From positions 1 through 64,000 of the forward strand of contig NZ_JAELUH010000010.1 in NCBI RefSeq assembly GCF_016429215.1: a DNA stretch of 64,000 nucleotides. Direction: 5' to 3'. Position 1 is the first letter of the stretch; every line of letters starts with the position of its first letter. Shown here piece after piece: positions 8,392 through 17,183 of this stretch. Under the pieces are notes generated by a model. It did not search any database, was not told the origin of the DNA, and saw nothing but the letters and a program-made list of their open reading frames with translations. The position numbers were made by a program, and so were the translations under genes. Source of the stretch: Herbaspirillum sp. ASV7. Its GTDB lineage: Bacteria > Pseudomonadota > Gammaproteobacteria > Burkholderiales > Burkholderiaceae_D.

Positions 8392-9564
8392 TCAGTACGC
8401 TGCGCTGCCGCGTGCCTGCTGTTGTTCGCGCGCTTCGCGCTCGATGGCCTGGGCCTGCATGAAGGCATCGAAGGAGCGCGCGATGGTGGCCTCTTCGACA
8501 TCGCGGGTGATGAAGACGATGCGGCTGCGGCGATCTTCCGAAGGCCAGGCCGGCAGCGTGGCGGTGGGATGGAAGATATGCTGCACGCCGTGGATCACGG
8601 TGGGCAAGGGCTCGCCCTTGAGGTTGAGAATGCCCTTGATGCGCAGGATGTTGGGGCCCTTGAAACCGACCAGGAGGCTCAGCCATTCATCGAAGAGCAC
8701 CGGATCGATGGGCTCGTCGAAGGTAAAGCAGAAGGCGCGGATATGGTCGTCGTGGCGATTGACGTCGTGTGCGTGGTCGTCATGATGATCGTGGTGATCA
8801 TGATGACCATGGCCGTGATGGTGGTCATGACCATGGTGATGATGCTGGTGCTCATGCTCGGCCTTCTCGGCAAAGGCTTCCTCGTTGAGCCAGCGGGCCA
8901 CGTCGGGCATCTTCTCGCCGGGCTTGAACAAACCCGCGTCGAGCAATTCGGCTGCGGCGATCTGGCCCACCTGGGGCTGCAGCTGGCGTGCACCCGGATT
9001 GAGCGTGCGCAGGCGCGCCTGCAAGGCGGCCAGGGTGGCGCCATCGACCAGGTCGGTCTTGGTCAGCAGCAGGCGATCGGCCACGGCGGCCTGTTGCACC
9101 GCCTCGATATGGTTGTCCAGCGTGGCCATGCCGTTGACGGCATCGACGGTGACGATGACGCCATCGAGGCGATAGCGCGCCGAGATGAACGGGTCGGTCA
9201 TCAGCGTATGCAGGATGGGCGTGGGCGAGGCCAGGCCGGTGGTCTCGATGACCACGCGGTTGAAGCGGCGCTGGCCGCCTTCGGCAAAGCGCCAGGTGAT
9301 GTCCTTCAAGGTCTTCTTGAGGTCGCCACGGATGGTGCAGCACAGGCAGCCGCTGCTCATCTCGACGATGGTCTCTTCCTGGCTGTGTGCCACCAGCAGG
9401 TGATCCAGGCCGATCTCGCCGAACTCGTTGATGATGACCAGCGTGTCCTTCATCTCCGGCTGGGTGATCAGGTGGTTGAGCAAGGTGGTCTTGCCGCTGC
9501 CGAGAAAGCCGGTCAGGAGCGAAACGGGGATGGGCGCCTCGCTGGCGGGTACGGATGGGTTCAT
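8392..9564 (-). CDS. CobW/COG0523-family GTPase (metal chaperone type)
   Basis: This is a 390-residue G3E-family P-loop GTPase. The P-loop GFLGSGKTTLLN is near the N-terminus, the metal-binding CXCC motif is in SSGCLCCTI, and the CobW C-terminal domain ends the protein. Between the two domains is a very His-rich stretch (about residues 220-260; EHEHQHHHHGHDHHHGHGHH is part of it), typical of Zn- or Co-handling members such as ZigA/ZNG1-like proteins. The start is ATG 9564 because the family's N-terminus begins just before the P-loop; a reading frame from 9621 would add 19 residues without family resemblance. No Zur-type operator was recognised. The metal and client enzyme are unknown. Confidence 0.88.
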   Translation of the reverse strand: MNPSVPASEAPIPVSLLTGFLGSGKTTLLNHLITQPEMKDTLVIINEFGEIGLDHLLVAHSQEETIVEMSSGCLCCTIRGDLKKTLKDITWRFAEGGQRRFNRVVIETTGLASPTPILHTLMTDPFISARYRLDGVIVTVDAVNGMATLDNHIEAVQQAAVADRLLLTKTDLVDGATLAALQARLRTLNPGARQLQPQVGQIAAAELLDAGLFKPGEKMPDVARWLNEEAFAEKAEHEHQHHHHGHDHHHGHGHHDHHDHHDDHAHDVNRHDDHIRAFCFTFDEPIDPVLFDEWLSLLVGFKGPNILRIKGILNLKGEPLPTVIHGVQHIFHPTATLPAWPSEDRRSRIVFITRDVEEATIARSFDAFMQAQAIEREAREQQQARGSAAY

Positions 9565-9641
9565 GGTGTAAAGACGGGCTGAAGGTAGACGATCCAGTCG
9601 CCATGCTAACCGATGCGTCAAGAGCCCAACCCTGGCGCGGC

Positions 9642-9670
9642 AAAAAAAAGACGGACCACCCGGGTCCGTC
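9642..9670 (-). terminator. Rho-independent terminator of ribA
   Basis: GACGGACC (9650-9657) pairs with GGTCCGTC (9663-9670). On the minus strand the hairpin is followed by eight T residues. It lies 65 bases downstream of the ribA stop. Confidence 0.85.
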
Positions 9671-9734
9671 TCTTCAGGGCCGGCCGCCCTCAGGCGACCA
9701 TCGGCACGTCCTTGCTCGCGCCGTCACTCACGCC

Positions 9735-10427
9735 TCATTCATTATCGTGGGCATCCAGCGGCGCCTTCTCCGGCTGCGGCTGTGCCTCGCCCTTGCCCAG
9801 TCCCGGCAGCAGGTGGCCCAGCTTGCGCGCCTTGGTGCCCAGGTAACCGATATTGAAGGGGTTGTGGTTGGCGATGTGGGCGATGCGCTCGGCCACGGTG
9901 ATGCCGCTGTCTTCCAGCGCCTTGACCTTGCGTGGGTTGTTGGTCATCAGGCGCAGGCTGTTGATCTTCAGGTGGGCCAGCATCGGCAAGACGATGGTGT
10001 AGCGCCGCATGTCGGCCGGGAAACCCAGACGTTCGTTGGCTTCCACGGTATCGGCGCCGTGGTCCTGCAGGTGGTAGGCGCGGATCTTGTTCAACAGGCC
10101 AATGCCACGGCCCTCCTGGCGCAGGTAGAACAGCACGCCACGGCCTTCCTTGGCGATCTTCTTCAAGGCCGACTCCAGCTGGGCGCCGCAGTCGCAGCGC
10201 TGGGAGAACAGGGCGTCGCCGGTGAGGCACTCGGAATGCACGCGCGCCAGCACGGGCTCGCCATTGCCCACATCGCCCAGGCTCAGGGCCAGGTGTTCCT
10301 TGCCGGAAATTTCATCGTAGAAGGCGTGCAGCTCGAAGGTGGCCCAGGGCATGGGCAACTTGCACGAGCTGACGAATTCCAGTTTTTCTTCCGGCGCTGT
10401 CGCGGCCGGTGCGATCGGTGAAGACAT
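9735..10427 (-). CDS. ribA: GTP cyclohydrolase II
   Basis: The enzyme opens the GTP imidazole ring with loss of formate and pyrophosphate, the first step of riboflavin synthesis. The 230-residue protein carries the zinc-binding cysteines in SECLTGDALFSQRCDCG, the GTP-binding RQEGRGIGL segment and the later catalytic TNNPRKV segment. It is a stand-alone RibA, without a fused RibB (DHBP synthase) domain. ATG 10427 gives the normal family N-terminus; a longer frame from 10514 would add 29 unlike residues. No FMN riboswitch is visible upstream, only an inverted repeat at 10506-10537. It has its own terminator. Confidence 0.93.
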   Translation of the reverse strand: MSSPIAPAATAPEEKLEFVSSCKLPMPWATFELHAFYDEISGKEHLALSLGDVGNGEPVLARVHSECLTGDALFSQRCDCGAQLESALKKIAKEGRGVLFYLRQEGRGIGLLNKIRAYHLQDHGADTVEANERLGFPADMRRYTIVLPMLAHLKINSLRLMTNNPRKVKALEDSGITVAERIAHIANHNPFNIGYLGTKARKLGHLLPGLGKGEAQPQPEKAPLDAHDNE

Positions 10428-10505
10428 GACAACCTGCTTTCGGGACGAATGCTGAGAACCGCATATCTTACCTTGCGGCCGGGTTTCTTTCAGCGCCCCC
10501 GCTGT

Positions 10506-10537
10506 GCCGTACAAGCGGCTTGATCGACTTGTACGGC
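10506..10537. repeat. Inverted repeat upstream of ribA
   Basis: GCCGTACAAG (10506-10515) and CTTGTACGGC (10528-10537) are perfect 10-base arms with a 12-base spacer, about 80 bases upstream of the ribA start. It has no T run, so it is more likely an operator or leader structure than a terminator. No factor is recognised. Confidence 0.55.
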
Positions 10538-10561
10538 GATTTTGAATTTCCCTTGCGCAAC

Positions 10562-10585
10562 AAAAAGCCCCGCGCGCGGCGGGGC
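10562..10585 (-). terminator. Rho-independent terminator of lipA
   Basis: GCCCCGC (10567-10573) pairs with GCGGGGC (10579-10585). On the minus strand it is followed by TTTTT (complement of 10562-10566). It lies 25 bases beyond the lipA stop and separates lipBA from ribA. Confidence 0.8.
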
Positions 10586-10609
10586 CTTGCGGCGTAGCAG
10601 AGGGCCGGC

Positions 10610-11608
10610 TTACACCAGGCCGTGCGCCTGCTGGTCGGCATGGTAGCTGGAACGCACCATGGCGCCCACGGCGGCATGCACGAAGCCCATCTTGTAGGCT
10701 TCTTCCTCATACATCTTGAAGGTGTCGGGGTGCACGTAGCGGCGCACCGGCAGGTGGTCGCCGCTGGGCATCAGGTACTGGCCGATGGTCAGCATGTCGA
10801 CGTTGTGGGCACGCATGTCGCGCATGACCTGCAGCACTTCCTCGTCGGTCTCGCCCAGGCCGACCATGATGCCGGACTTGGTCGGCACTTCCGGATGCAG
10901 GTCCTTGAAGCGCTTCAGCAGGTTCAGCGAATATTCGTAGTCCGAACCCGGACGCGCTTCCTTGTACAGGCGCGGGGCGGTTTCCAGGTTGTGGTTCATC
11001 ACGTCCGGCGGGGCCATCTTGAGGATTTCCAGGGCGCGGTCCATGCGGCCACGGAAGTCCGGGGTCAGGATCTCGATGCGGGTCTCGGGCGAGAGCTCGC
11101 GCACGCGCTGGATGCAGGCCGCGAAGTGGGCGGCGCCGCCGTCGCGCAGGTCGTCGCGGTCCACGCTGGTGATGACCACGTAGGACAGGCGCAGCTGGGC
11201 GATGGTCTTGGCCAGGTTTTCCGGCTCGTTGGGGTCGAGCGGGTCGGGACGTCCGTGACCGACGTCGCAGAACGGGCAGCGGCGGGTGCACTTGTCCCCC
11301 ATGATCATGAAGGTCGCGGTGCCCTTGCCGAAGCATTCGCCGATGTTGGGGCAGGAGGCTTCCTCACAGACCGTCACCAGGTTGTTGGCGCGCAGGATGT
11401 CCTTGATCTCGTAGAAGCGCGTGGTCGGCGAGCCGGCCTTGACGCGGATCCAGTCCGGCTTCTTCAGCTTTTCGGCGGCCACCACCTTGATCGGGATCCA
11501 GGCGGTCTTGCCGGCGCCCTTCTGCTTGTCCAGCGGGTTCACGCGGGCCGCACCGGCGGCATTGGCATTGGTGGAGGAATCTGCTGCGGGAGTGATGTCG
11601 GTAGTCAT
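10610..11608 (-). CDS. lipA: Lipoyl synthase
   Basis: This radical-SAM enzyme inserts two sulfur atoms into protein-bound octanoyl groups to form lipoyl cofactor. The 332-residue protein has both Fe-S cluster motifs: the auxiliary-cluster cysteines in [17 protein letters not shown] and the radical-SAM CX3CX2C in [12 protein letters not shown]. The conserved C-terminal Ser ligand is near VRSSYHAD. The start ATG 11608 is preferred; a TTG at 11650 overlapping the lipB stop (shared bases 11648-11649) would add 14 residues. It is immediately downstream of lipB and almost certainly co-transcribed, so octanoyl transfer and sulfur insertion are made together. Confidence 0.95.
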   Translation of the reverse strand: MTTDITPAADSSTNANAAGAARVNPLDKQKGAGKTAWIPIKVVAAEKLKKPDWIRVKAGSPTTRFYEIKDILRANNLVTVCEEASCPNIGECFGKGTATFMIMGDKCTRRCPFCDVGHGRPDPLDPNEPENLAKTIAQLRLSYVVITSVDRDDLRDGGAAHFAACIQRVRELSPETRIEILTPDFRGRMDRALEILKMAPPDVMNHNLETAPRLYKEARPGSDYEYSLNLLKRFKDLHPEVPTKSGIMVGLGETDEEVLQVMRDMRAHNVDMLTIGQYLMPSGDHLPVRRYVHPDTFKMYEEEAYKMGFVHAAVGAMVRSSYHADQQAHGLV

Positions 11609-11646
11609 GTCGGTCGTTCCGGCCTCGGGCGCACCGCGCTGGAGGC

Positions 11647-12345
11647 TCAAGCCATGCCCGCGAAGCGGGCGATCAGTTGGTTGGCAAGCAAGTCCTGGAC
11701 ATCGGCCAGACGGGCCTGTCCGGCCCCCAGGGTCTGCATGTCCACGGTGGCCAGGCCTTCGTAGCCACAGGGATTGATCCAGGAAAACGGCGCCAGATCC
11801 ATCGCCACATTCAGCGATACCCCGTGGTAGGTGCAGCCGTTGCCGCGTATCTTCAAGCCCAGGGCCGCCACCTTGGCGCCCTGCCAGGGGCCGTCGGCGG
11901 CATAGATGCCGGGCGCCCCCTGCTTGCGTTCACCGGCCAGATTATACGCCGCCAGCGTGTCGATCACCGCCTCTTCGATGTTGTGCACGAATTCGCGGGC
12001 GAACAGGCGGGCTCCGCTGCGGTTACGGCGCAGGTCCATGAGCAGGTAGATCACCACCTGGCCGGGGCCGTGGTAGGTGACCTCGCCGCCCCGGTCGGTC
12101 TGTACCACCGGGATGTCGTGCGGATTCAACACATGGGCGCGATCGGCCCCCAGGCCCAGGGTATAGACGGGGGGATGTTCGACAATCCAGAGCTGGTCGG
12201 CGCTGTCGCCGTCACGCGCGTCGGTGTAGGCGCGCATGGCGGCGAAGCTGGCCTCGTAGGGTTCGACGCCGCGCCGGATGATCTCCGGCAGGCGTGCGCC
12301 GGTGCCGGCGGTAGCCGCGGCGGCGGTGGGTAGAGCGGTTTGCAT
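11647..12345 (-). CDS. lipB: Octanoyltransferase
   Basis: LipB moves octanoate from octanoyl-ACP to lipoyl domains. This 232-residue protein keeps the family motifs [27 protein letters not shown] and the catalytic Lys/Cys pair ([20 protein letters not shown] and INPCGYEGL). ATG 12345 was chosen because the family N-terminus begins shortly after it; the frame is open up to 12657 but those residues are not family-like. lipA follows directly. In E. coli a DUF493 (ybeD) gene precedes lipB; here that gene lies 1.6 kb upstream on the same strand (13963-14244), separated by the DUF2917/LysR pair. Confidence 0.94.
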   Translation of the reverse strand: MQTALPTAAAATAGTGARLPEIIRRGVEPYEASFAAMRAYTDARDGDSADQLWIVEHPPVYTLGLGADRAHVLNPHDIPVVQTDRGGEVTYHGPGQVVIYLLMDLRRNRSGARLFAREFVHNIEEAVIDTLAAYNLAGERKQGAPGIYAADGPWQGAKVAALGLKIRGNGCTYHGVSLNVAMDLAPFSWINPCGYEGLATVDMQTLGAGQARLADVQDLLANQLIARFAGMA

Positions 12346-12380
12346 GCCCGCCAGTGTAGCGAAATTCGGTCCTGCCCGTA

Positions 12381-12767
12381 TCAGAACCAGCGGATCAGTC
12401 CGCGTGGCAACAACTTGCTGATACGCACCGTCTCGCCAGCCTCGGGGCAGGTCGATGCAGCCGCAGCAGATGCCAGCGGACGGCCCGGCCCCCTGATGAA
12501 GCGCCACAGGCGCGCGCCCCATCCCGGCAGCGGCAGCACCTCGAACTCGGCCGCGCCGCGAACCGCCTCGAAGACCGCCAGCCCGCGTCCGTGGAAATCG
12601 AAATCGCGCCCGGGGCTGAGCCAGACATCGGCACCACCCTCCTCCACCGTCAGCCACACCAGGCCGCTACGCACCCGGATGCGCACGGCGCTGTGCAGGG
12701 GACGAGCCAGGGTCTGGCCTTCTTCCAGCCTGGCGATGCTGCTTTCATTTGCGAATGGAATTGTCAT
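12381..12767 (-). CDS. DUF2917 domain-containing protein
   Basis: This is a small 128-residue protein with a cupin-like DUF2917 region over about residues 15-80 ([20 protein letters not shown], then [16 protein letters not shown]). It has no signal peptide or membrane helix. The family is common in Burkholderiales and unassigned in function; it is frequently adjacent to a GcvA-like LysR regulator, as here. It is divergent from that regulator over a 186-base gap. A 14-base sequence at its 5' end is repeated in front of the LysR gene. Its stop lies 35 bases before lipB. Confidence 0.75.
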   Translation of the reverse strand: MTIPFANESSIARLEEGQTLARPLHSAVRIRVRSGLVWLTVEEGGADVWLSPGRDFDFHGRGLAVFEAVRGAAEFEVLPLPGWGARLWRFIRGPGRPLASAAAASTCPEAGETVRISKLLPRGLIRWF

Positions 12768-12937
12768 GGCGATCACCTCTGCTGTTGCGCCGGGCAAGCC
12801 TCTCCCCCGCCGCCAGGCCCGACCGGGTGCGGCTTTCAGAGGAGAGATACCTGGTAGCGTGTTGAATGTGCTGCCATTGTAGGAAGCCGCACGGGCGCAG
12901 CAAAACGATATATATTCGGCTTCATTGCGAATGGAAT
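12744..12937. repeat. Direct repeat bracketing the DUF2917/LysR promoter region
   Basis: TTGCGAATGGAATT occurs near 12749-12762 (overlapping the first codons of the DUF2917 gene) and near 12924-12937 (just upstream of the LysR start). Both copies are preceded by TTCATT. The pair could be two binding sites for the divergently encoded LysR protein. Confidence 0.5.
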
Positions 12938-12953
12938 TCACAAGGGAATGAAC

Positions 12954-13874
12954 ATGGCAGACCTGCGCAAGCTCCCCAACCTGGCCGCCCTGCGTGCCTT
13001 CGATGCGGCCGCCCGCTACGAGTGCTTCTCGCGCGCGGCCGAGGAAGTCCATGTCACGCCCGGCGCCATCAGCCACCAGGTGCGAGCGCTGGAGGAAGAC
13101 CTGGGCCTGCAGTTGTTCACCCGCCACGGCAAGCGCATCTCCATCACCGAGACCGGCCAGCGCTTTGCCGCCACCATCCGCAAGTCGCTCACCGAGATCG
13201 CCGTGGCCGCCGAGCACCTGCGCAGCCTGAACCGCCAGCAGCGCCTGGTGATCTCGGCCACCCCCTCGTTTGCCTCGCGCTGGCTGGCGCCACGGCTATG
13301 GAAGTTCATCGATGCCCATCCCGAGATCGAGGTGGTGCTGCAATCGGGCAGCCACCTGGCCGACCTGCGGCTGGATGGGGTGGATGTGGGCCTGCGCTTC
13401 GGGCGCGGCAACTACAGCGGCGTGGTGGTGGAAAAGCTCAGCGACGATTACTACTACCCGGTGGCCGCGCCCGGCTATCACGGCACGCGCAGCAGGAAGC
13501 TGACACGTCCGGCCGACCTGGCGCACTGCACCCTCTTGCGCATGGATACGCGCGAGTCCTGGCTGCCCTGGCTCAGGGAGGCTGGCCTGGACCTGCCCGA
13601 ACCGGGTGGCGGGCTGGTGATCGAGGATTCCTCGCTGACCCTGCGCCAGGCCGCAGATGGCAAGGGTGTGGCGCTATCACGGCACATGATCGCGTCCCAG
13701 CAGATAGTCTGTGGCGAACTGGTACGCCTGTTCGACGTGGCCTGGCGCTGCGAAGAGGCGCACTACCTGGTGCACCTGCCGGAGGGGCTGGAAAAGCCGG
13801 GCGTGGCGGCATTCAAGCGGTGGATCAGCGACGAGATGGCGCAATTCCACGCCAGCCCTGCCTGGCCGGGATGA
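12954..13874 (+). CDS. LysR-family regulator, GcvA-like
   Basis: This is a 306-residue LysR regulator. The winged helix spans residues about 5-65 (LAALRAFDAAARYECFSRAA; VTPGAISHQVRALEEDLG), and a type-2 periplasmic-binding-like effector domain spans about 90-300 (SATPSFASRWLAPRLWKF is the classic start of GcvA-type domains). AAGGGA at 12942-12947 touches the ATG at 12948 but is 6-7 bases from the ATG at 12954, so the second ATG is the better start. The divergent neighbour DUF2917 is the likely target. The effector is unknown. Confidence 0.85.
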   Translation: MADLRKLPNLAALRAFDAAARYECFSRAAEEVHVTPGAISHQVRALEEDLGLQLFTRHGKRISITETGQRFAATIRKSLTEIAVAAEHLRSLNRQQRLVISATPSFASRWLAPRLWKFIDAHPEIEVVLQSGSHLADLRLDGVDVGLRFGRGNYSGVVVEKLSDDYYYPVAAPGYHGTRSRKLTRPADLAHCTLLRMDTRESWLPWLREAGLDLPEPGGGLVIEDSSLTLRQAADGKGVALSRHMIASQQIVCGELVRLFDVAWRCEEAHYLVHLPEGLEKPGVAAFKRWISDEMAQFHASPAWPG

Positions 13875-13905
13875 GGCATGGCCCGCATCCTGTCAGGGCA
13901 ACAAA

Positions 13906-13937
13906 AAACCGGCGCGCCTGGCAGGCTGCGCCGGTTT
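13906..13937. terminator. Bidirectional terminator between LysR and DUF493 genes
   Basis: AAACCGGCGC (13906-13915) pairs with GCGCCGGTTT (13928-13937). An A run precedes the stem, so the minus strand has the stronger T tract and the stem serves two convergent genes. Confidence 0.8.
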
Positions 13938-13962
13938 CTCGCGGGAACGACGCGAGCCGTGC

Positions 13963-14244
13963 TCAGAGCACGAACTTGACCATCTCGTGCGTGGAGAGTG
14001 CGCGATAGATGTTGTCGAGCTGGGCGCGGCTGGTGGCACGCACGGTCAGCGTCAGCGACAGGTACTTGCCCTGGGTGGAGGGGCGCATCTCGACCTTGCC
14101 CGCATGGAACTCGGGATCGTGCTCGACCACCATGGCGACGATGGTCTCGGCAAAGGCGTCGTGAGTGATCCCGACCACCTTGATGGGGAAGTCGCTGGGA
14201 TACTCGATCAGGGATTCTTCAGGGGAAATAGTGGGCATAGTCAT
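13963..14244 (-). CDS. DUF493 family protein (YbeD-like)
   Basis: This is a 93-residue cytosolic protein with the small ACT-like fold of the DUF493/YbeD family: IEYPSDFPIKVVG at the start, then KYLSLTLTVRATSRAQLDNI and a C-terminal hydrophobic end (MVKFVL). The function is not established; in enterobacteria it lies directly before lipB, which suggests a link to lipoate metabolism. ATG 14244 is preferred over ATG 14238 because AAGG lies about nine bases upstream of 14244. It precedes the DUF2917/LysR insertion and then lipBA on the same strand. Confidence 0.85.
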   Translation of the reverse strand: MTMPTISPEESLIEYPSDFPIKVVGITHDAFAETIVAMVVEHDPEFHAGKVEMRPSTQGKYLSLTLTVRATSRAQLDNIYRALSTHEMVKFVL

Positions 14245-14427
14245 GGCAAACCGCCTTGGCGTTGTCCGCCTGGGCGCTCCGGGTTTCAATGCTCCCAGGT
14301 GGGGGCGAACCGGCCGGCTTCAAGCGGAGGGAATACATGGGGAATGCCTGCATTCTACGCCATGCCGGCGGCCCGACGTGCAGAAAACGTCAGGGCCGCA
14401 GCGCCATCATGACAAGCTGCAAACGGA

Positions 14428-15276
14428 TTACAGGCGCGCCTTGGCCGCCTGATAGGCCGCATACACCTTGGCGAACACCGGTCCCGGCTTGCCGTTACCG
14501 ACCGGCTGGCCGTCCAGGGTGACCACCGGCAAGACTTCCTTGCTGGCCGAGGAAATGATGAGCTCGTCGGCCGCCAGCACTTCCTCGCGCGGGATGCGGC
14601 GCGCTTCCAGAACGATGCCCTGTTCGGCACACAGCTCTTCCATCAGGCCGTAGCGGATGCCTTCGAGGATCAGGTTGTCCTTGGGCGGTGCGGCGATCTT
14701 GCCATCCTTGACCACCCACACATTGGAGGACGAGGCCTCCGACAGGAAACCATCGCGGAACTGGATCGCCTCGGTCACCTGGTGCTCGGCCGCGAACTGC
14801 GCCGCCAGCACATTGCCCAGCAAGGACGTGGACTTGATCTGGCAATTCAGCCAGCGGCGGTCTTCCAGGGTCACGCACGCCACGCCCTTCTCGATGGCCG
14901 AGGCCGGCGGCAAGGCCATGGGATTGGTCATGATCAGCACCGTCGGCACCACTTCCTTGGGGAAGGCATGGGCGCGCTTGGCCACGCCACGGGTGACCTG
15001 CAGGTAGATCATCTGGTCCTCCAGGCCATTGGCCTCGACCACGCGCCCGATGATCTCCATCCACTCGGCCTGGTTATGCGGATTTGGAATACCGATGCTG
15101 GCCAGGCTGCGGAACAGGCGCGCCAGGTGCTGCTCCCTACGGAAGGCCTTGCGGCGATACATGGGGATGACTTCGTAGATGCCGTCGCCGAAGATGAAAC
15201 CGCGATCCAGCACGGGGATGCGGGCTTCGGACAGGGGCGTGAAGGCGCCGTTGAGATAGACGATGGGATCGTTCAT
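14428..15276 (-). CDS. dat: D-amino-acid aminotransferase (class IV PLP enzyme)
   Basis: This is a 282-residue fold-type IV aminotransferase that would exchange the amino group between D-amino acids and 2-oxo acids (D-Ala + 2-oxoglutarate giving pyruvate + D-Glu) and so supply peptidoglycan D-amino acids. The PLP lysine is K148 in CQIKSTSLLGN. The N-terminal YLNGAFTPLSEARIPVLDRG and the later EASSSNVWVV and ELIISSASKEV are typical of DAT rather than of branched-chain aminotransferase, though a close relative such as an aminodeoxychorismate lyase cannot be fully excluded. It lies upstream of the DUF493 gene on the same strand with a 183-base gap. Confidence 0.85.
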   Translation of the reverse strand: MNDPIVYLNGAFTPLSEARIPVLDRGFIFGDGIYEVIPMYRRKAFRREQHLARLFRSLASIGIPNPHNQAEWMEIIGRVVEANGLEDQMIYLQVTRGVAKRAHAFPKEVVPTVLIMTNPMALPPASAIEKGVACVTLEDRRWLNCQIKSTSLLGNVLAAQFAAEHQVTEAIQFRDGFLSEASSSNVWVVKDGKIAAPPKDNLILEGIRYGLMEELCAEQGIVLEARRIPREEVLAADELIISSASKEVLPVVTLDGQPVGNGKPGPVFAKVYAAYQAAKARL

Positions 15277-15401
15277 GTTGGATTTTCCAGAGGTCGGGAA
15301 CAGGATGAGAGGCGCGCGCGCAAGCCGCGATCAACCCATTTTTGCACGGGGCAATGTTACACCCTATGCAAAAACGGTATAACCCGCCCACCTGCACGGG
15401 C

Positions 15402-17183
15402 TCACAGCGGCACCGCCTCGACCCGGAAACCGCCCACCTTGCCGGCCTCCTCCGGCAGGAATTTCCAACGCACGTCATGGAAGCGCGCCAGCGTCTCGCG
15501 GTGGGCGATGCTGATGACGGTGACGCCCTGCAATTCGCGCGGCAAGGCGGCATAGAGCGCTTCCTCGGTCTCGCCATCCATGGCGCTGCTGGCCTCATCC
15601 AGGAACACCAGGCTGGGACGGTTCAAAAACACCCGCACGAAGGCCAGCCGCTGCTGCTCGCCCGGTGACAGCGCCTGGCTCCAGTTGGCCGCCAGGTCCA
15701 GCCGTCCGGCCAGATGCGACAGGCGGCACAGCGCCAGGTAGCGCGTGATCAGGGCATCGTCGAAACTGCCCTCGGCGGCCGGATAGGAAAGTGCCGCGCG
15801 CAGCGTGCCGATGGGCAGGTAGCTGCGTTGCGGCAGGAACATCACCGGGGCCCCGGCCGGCAAGCCGATGCGCCCTTCGCCGAAGGGCCACAGCTCGGCC
15901 ATAGCGCGGATCAGCGTGGACTTGCCGCAACCGGAAGGACCGCTGATGAGCACATGCTCGCCCGACTCCACGCGTGCATCCAGGCGGCGCATCATCGGCG
16001 CACCATCCGGGAAGGACAGTTGCAGGCCCTCCACCGTCACGGCCGTACCGGCATGCGAGGCCACCTCGATACTGCGCGGCATGCCGGTGGCACGCTCGAC
16101 ATCGGCATTGAAGCCGGCCAGGCGGTTGATGCTGGCCTTCCAGCTGGCCAGCGTGGTGAAGGCATTGATGAACCAGGACAAGGCATCCTGCACCTGGCCG
16201 AAGGCATCGCTGATCTGCATGAGCACGCCCAGCGAAATGGCGCCGGAAAAATAGCGCGGCGCCGACACCAGCATGGGGAAGATCACCGCGAACTGGCCAT
16301 AGAAATTGACGGCCACGTTCAAGCGCTTGGTCAGCGTCATGATGTTCCACCAGTTGCCACGGATGTCATCCAGCCGCGCGGTCAACTGGGCACGCTCCTG
16401 CGCCTCGCCGCGATACAGCGCCACCGCCTCGGCATGCTCGCGCACGCGGATCAGACCGAAGCGGAAATTGGCCTCAAAGCGCTCCTGGTTGAAGCTCAGA
16501 CCCACCAGCGGCCGGCCGATCCACCACACCACGCCCGAGCCCACGGTGGCATAGGCGATCACGAACCACACCATGTAGCCGGGGATGACCCAGGACTGGC
16601 CCAGCGCCGAAAACGCCAGCGGGCCACTGACCGTCCACAGGATATGGATGAAGGAGAACAGGGTCACGCTGCTGGAGATGAAACCCAGCACCAGCGAGAG
16701 CGTGTCCGTGGTCAGCGCATGCAGGTCTTCGGCGATACGCTGGTCGGGGTTGTCGGAGAGGCGTCCGGCCTGGTCCTGCTCGATGCGGTAGTAAGCGCGA
16801 TGGGCCAGCCAGCGATCTAGGTAGCGCGTGCTCATCCAGTAGCGCCAGCGGATCTGCAGCGCCTGCTTCAGATAGACGCTATAGATGGCGATGGCCACGA
16901 ACACGAAGGCCAGCCCCGAGAACTGCCACAGCAGCGACTTGAACTGCGGATAGTCGCGCGATTGCAGCACGTTGTACATGTCGCGGTTCCAGGAATTGAG
17001 CCGCACATTGATGTAGACCATGCCCAGGTTCAGCGCCAGGATGGCCCCCAGCAAGGCCCAGGCGCGCCATTTTTCCTCGGACACCCAGAAGGGCTTGATG
17101 AGGCGCCAGATCTCGGCGCGGGTGGCCCTGGCGAGGGTGGGTGGTAGCGGTGGCGATGGCGGAGAGGGCTGGCGATCAGTCAT
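15402..17183 (-). CDS. ABC exporter, YddA/SbmA-type fused permease-ATPase
   Basis: This is a 593-residue half-transporter: a membrane domain of the ABC_membrane_2 (SbmA/BacA, ABCD) type over about residues 25-340 with several hydrophobic helices, and a C-terminal nucleotide-binding domain. Walker A is GPSGCGKST, the signature is LSPGEQQR, Walker B is LVFLDEASS and the switch His is in ISIAHRETL. The proline-rich N-terminus is probably disordered. Relatives such as YddA have no settled substrate; SbmA relatives move peptides. It is divergent from a second, MsbA-like exporter across 469 bases. No adjacent gene shows the cargo. Confidence 0.88.
   Translation of the reverse strand: MTDRQPSPPSPPLPPTLARATRAEIWRLIKPFWVSEEKWRAWALLGAILALNLGMVYINVRLNSWNRDMYNVLQSRDYPQFKSLLWQFSGLAFVFVAIAIYSVYLKQALQIRWRYWMSTRYLDRWLAHRAYYRIEQDQAGRLSDNPDQRIAEDLHALTTDTLSLVLGFISSSVTLFSFIHILWTVSGPLAFSALGQSWVIPGYMVWFVIAYATVGSGVVWWIGRPLVGLSFNQERFEANFRFGLIRVREHAEAVALYRGEAQERAQLTARLDDIRGNWWNIMTLTKRLNVAVNFYGQFAVIFPMLVSAPRYFSGAISLGVLMQISDAFGQVQDALSWFINAFTTLASWKASINRLAGFNADVERATGMPRSIEVASHAGTAVTVEGLQLSFPDGAPMMRRLDARVESGEHVLISGPSGCGKSTLIRAMAELWPFGEGRIGLPAGAPVMFLPQRSYLPIGTLRAALSYPAAEGSFDDALITRYLALCRLSHLAGRLDLAANWSQALSPGEQQRLAFVRVFLNRPSLVFLDEASSAMDGETEEALYAALPRELQGVTVISIAHRETLARFHDVRWKFLPEEAGKVGGFRVEAVPL

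Noticed and set aside
8751-8860. Short repeated CATGATGATCG-like units resembling a CRISPR or satellite
   Set aside because: They are codons of the His-rich stretch in the CobW protein, with no regular spacers.
10428-10609. FMN riboswitch before ribA
   Set aside because: The conserved RFN blocks are not visible; only a simple inverted repeat and the lipA terminator are present.
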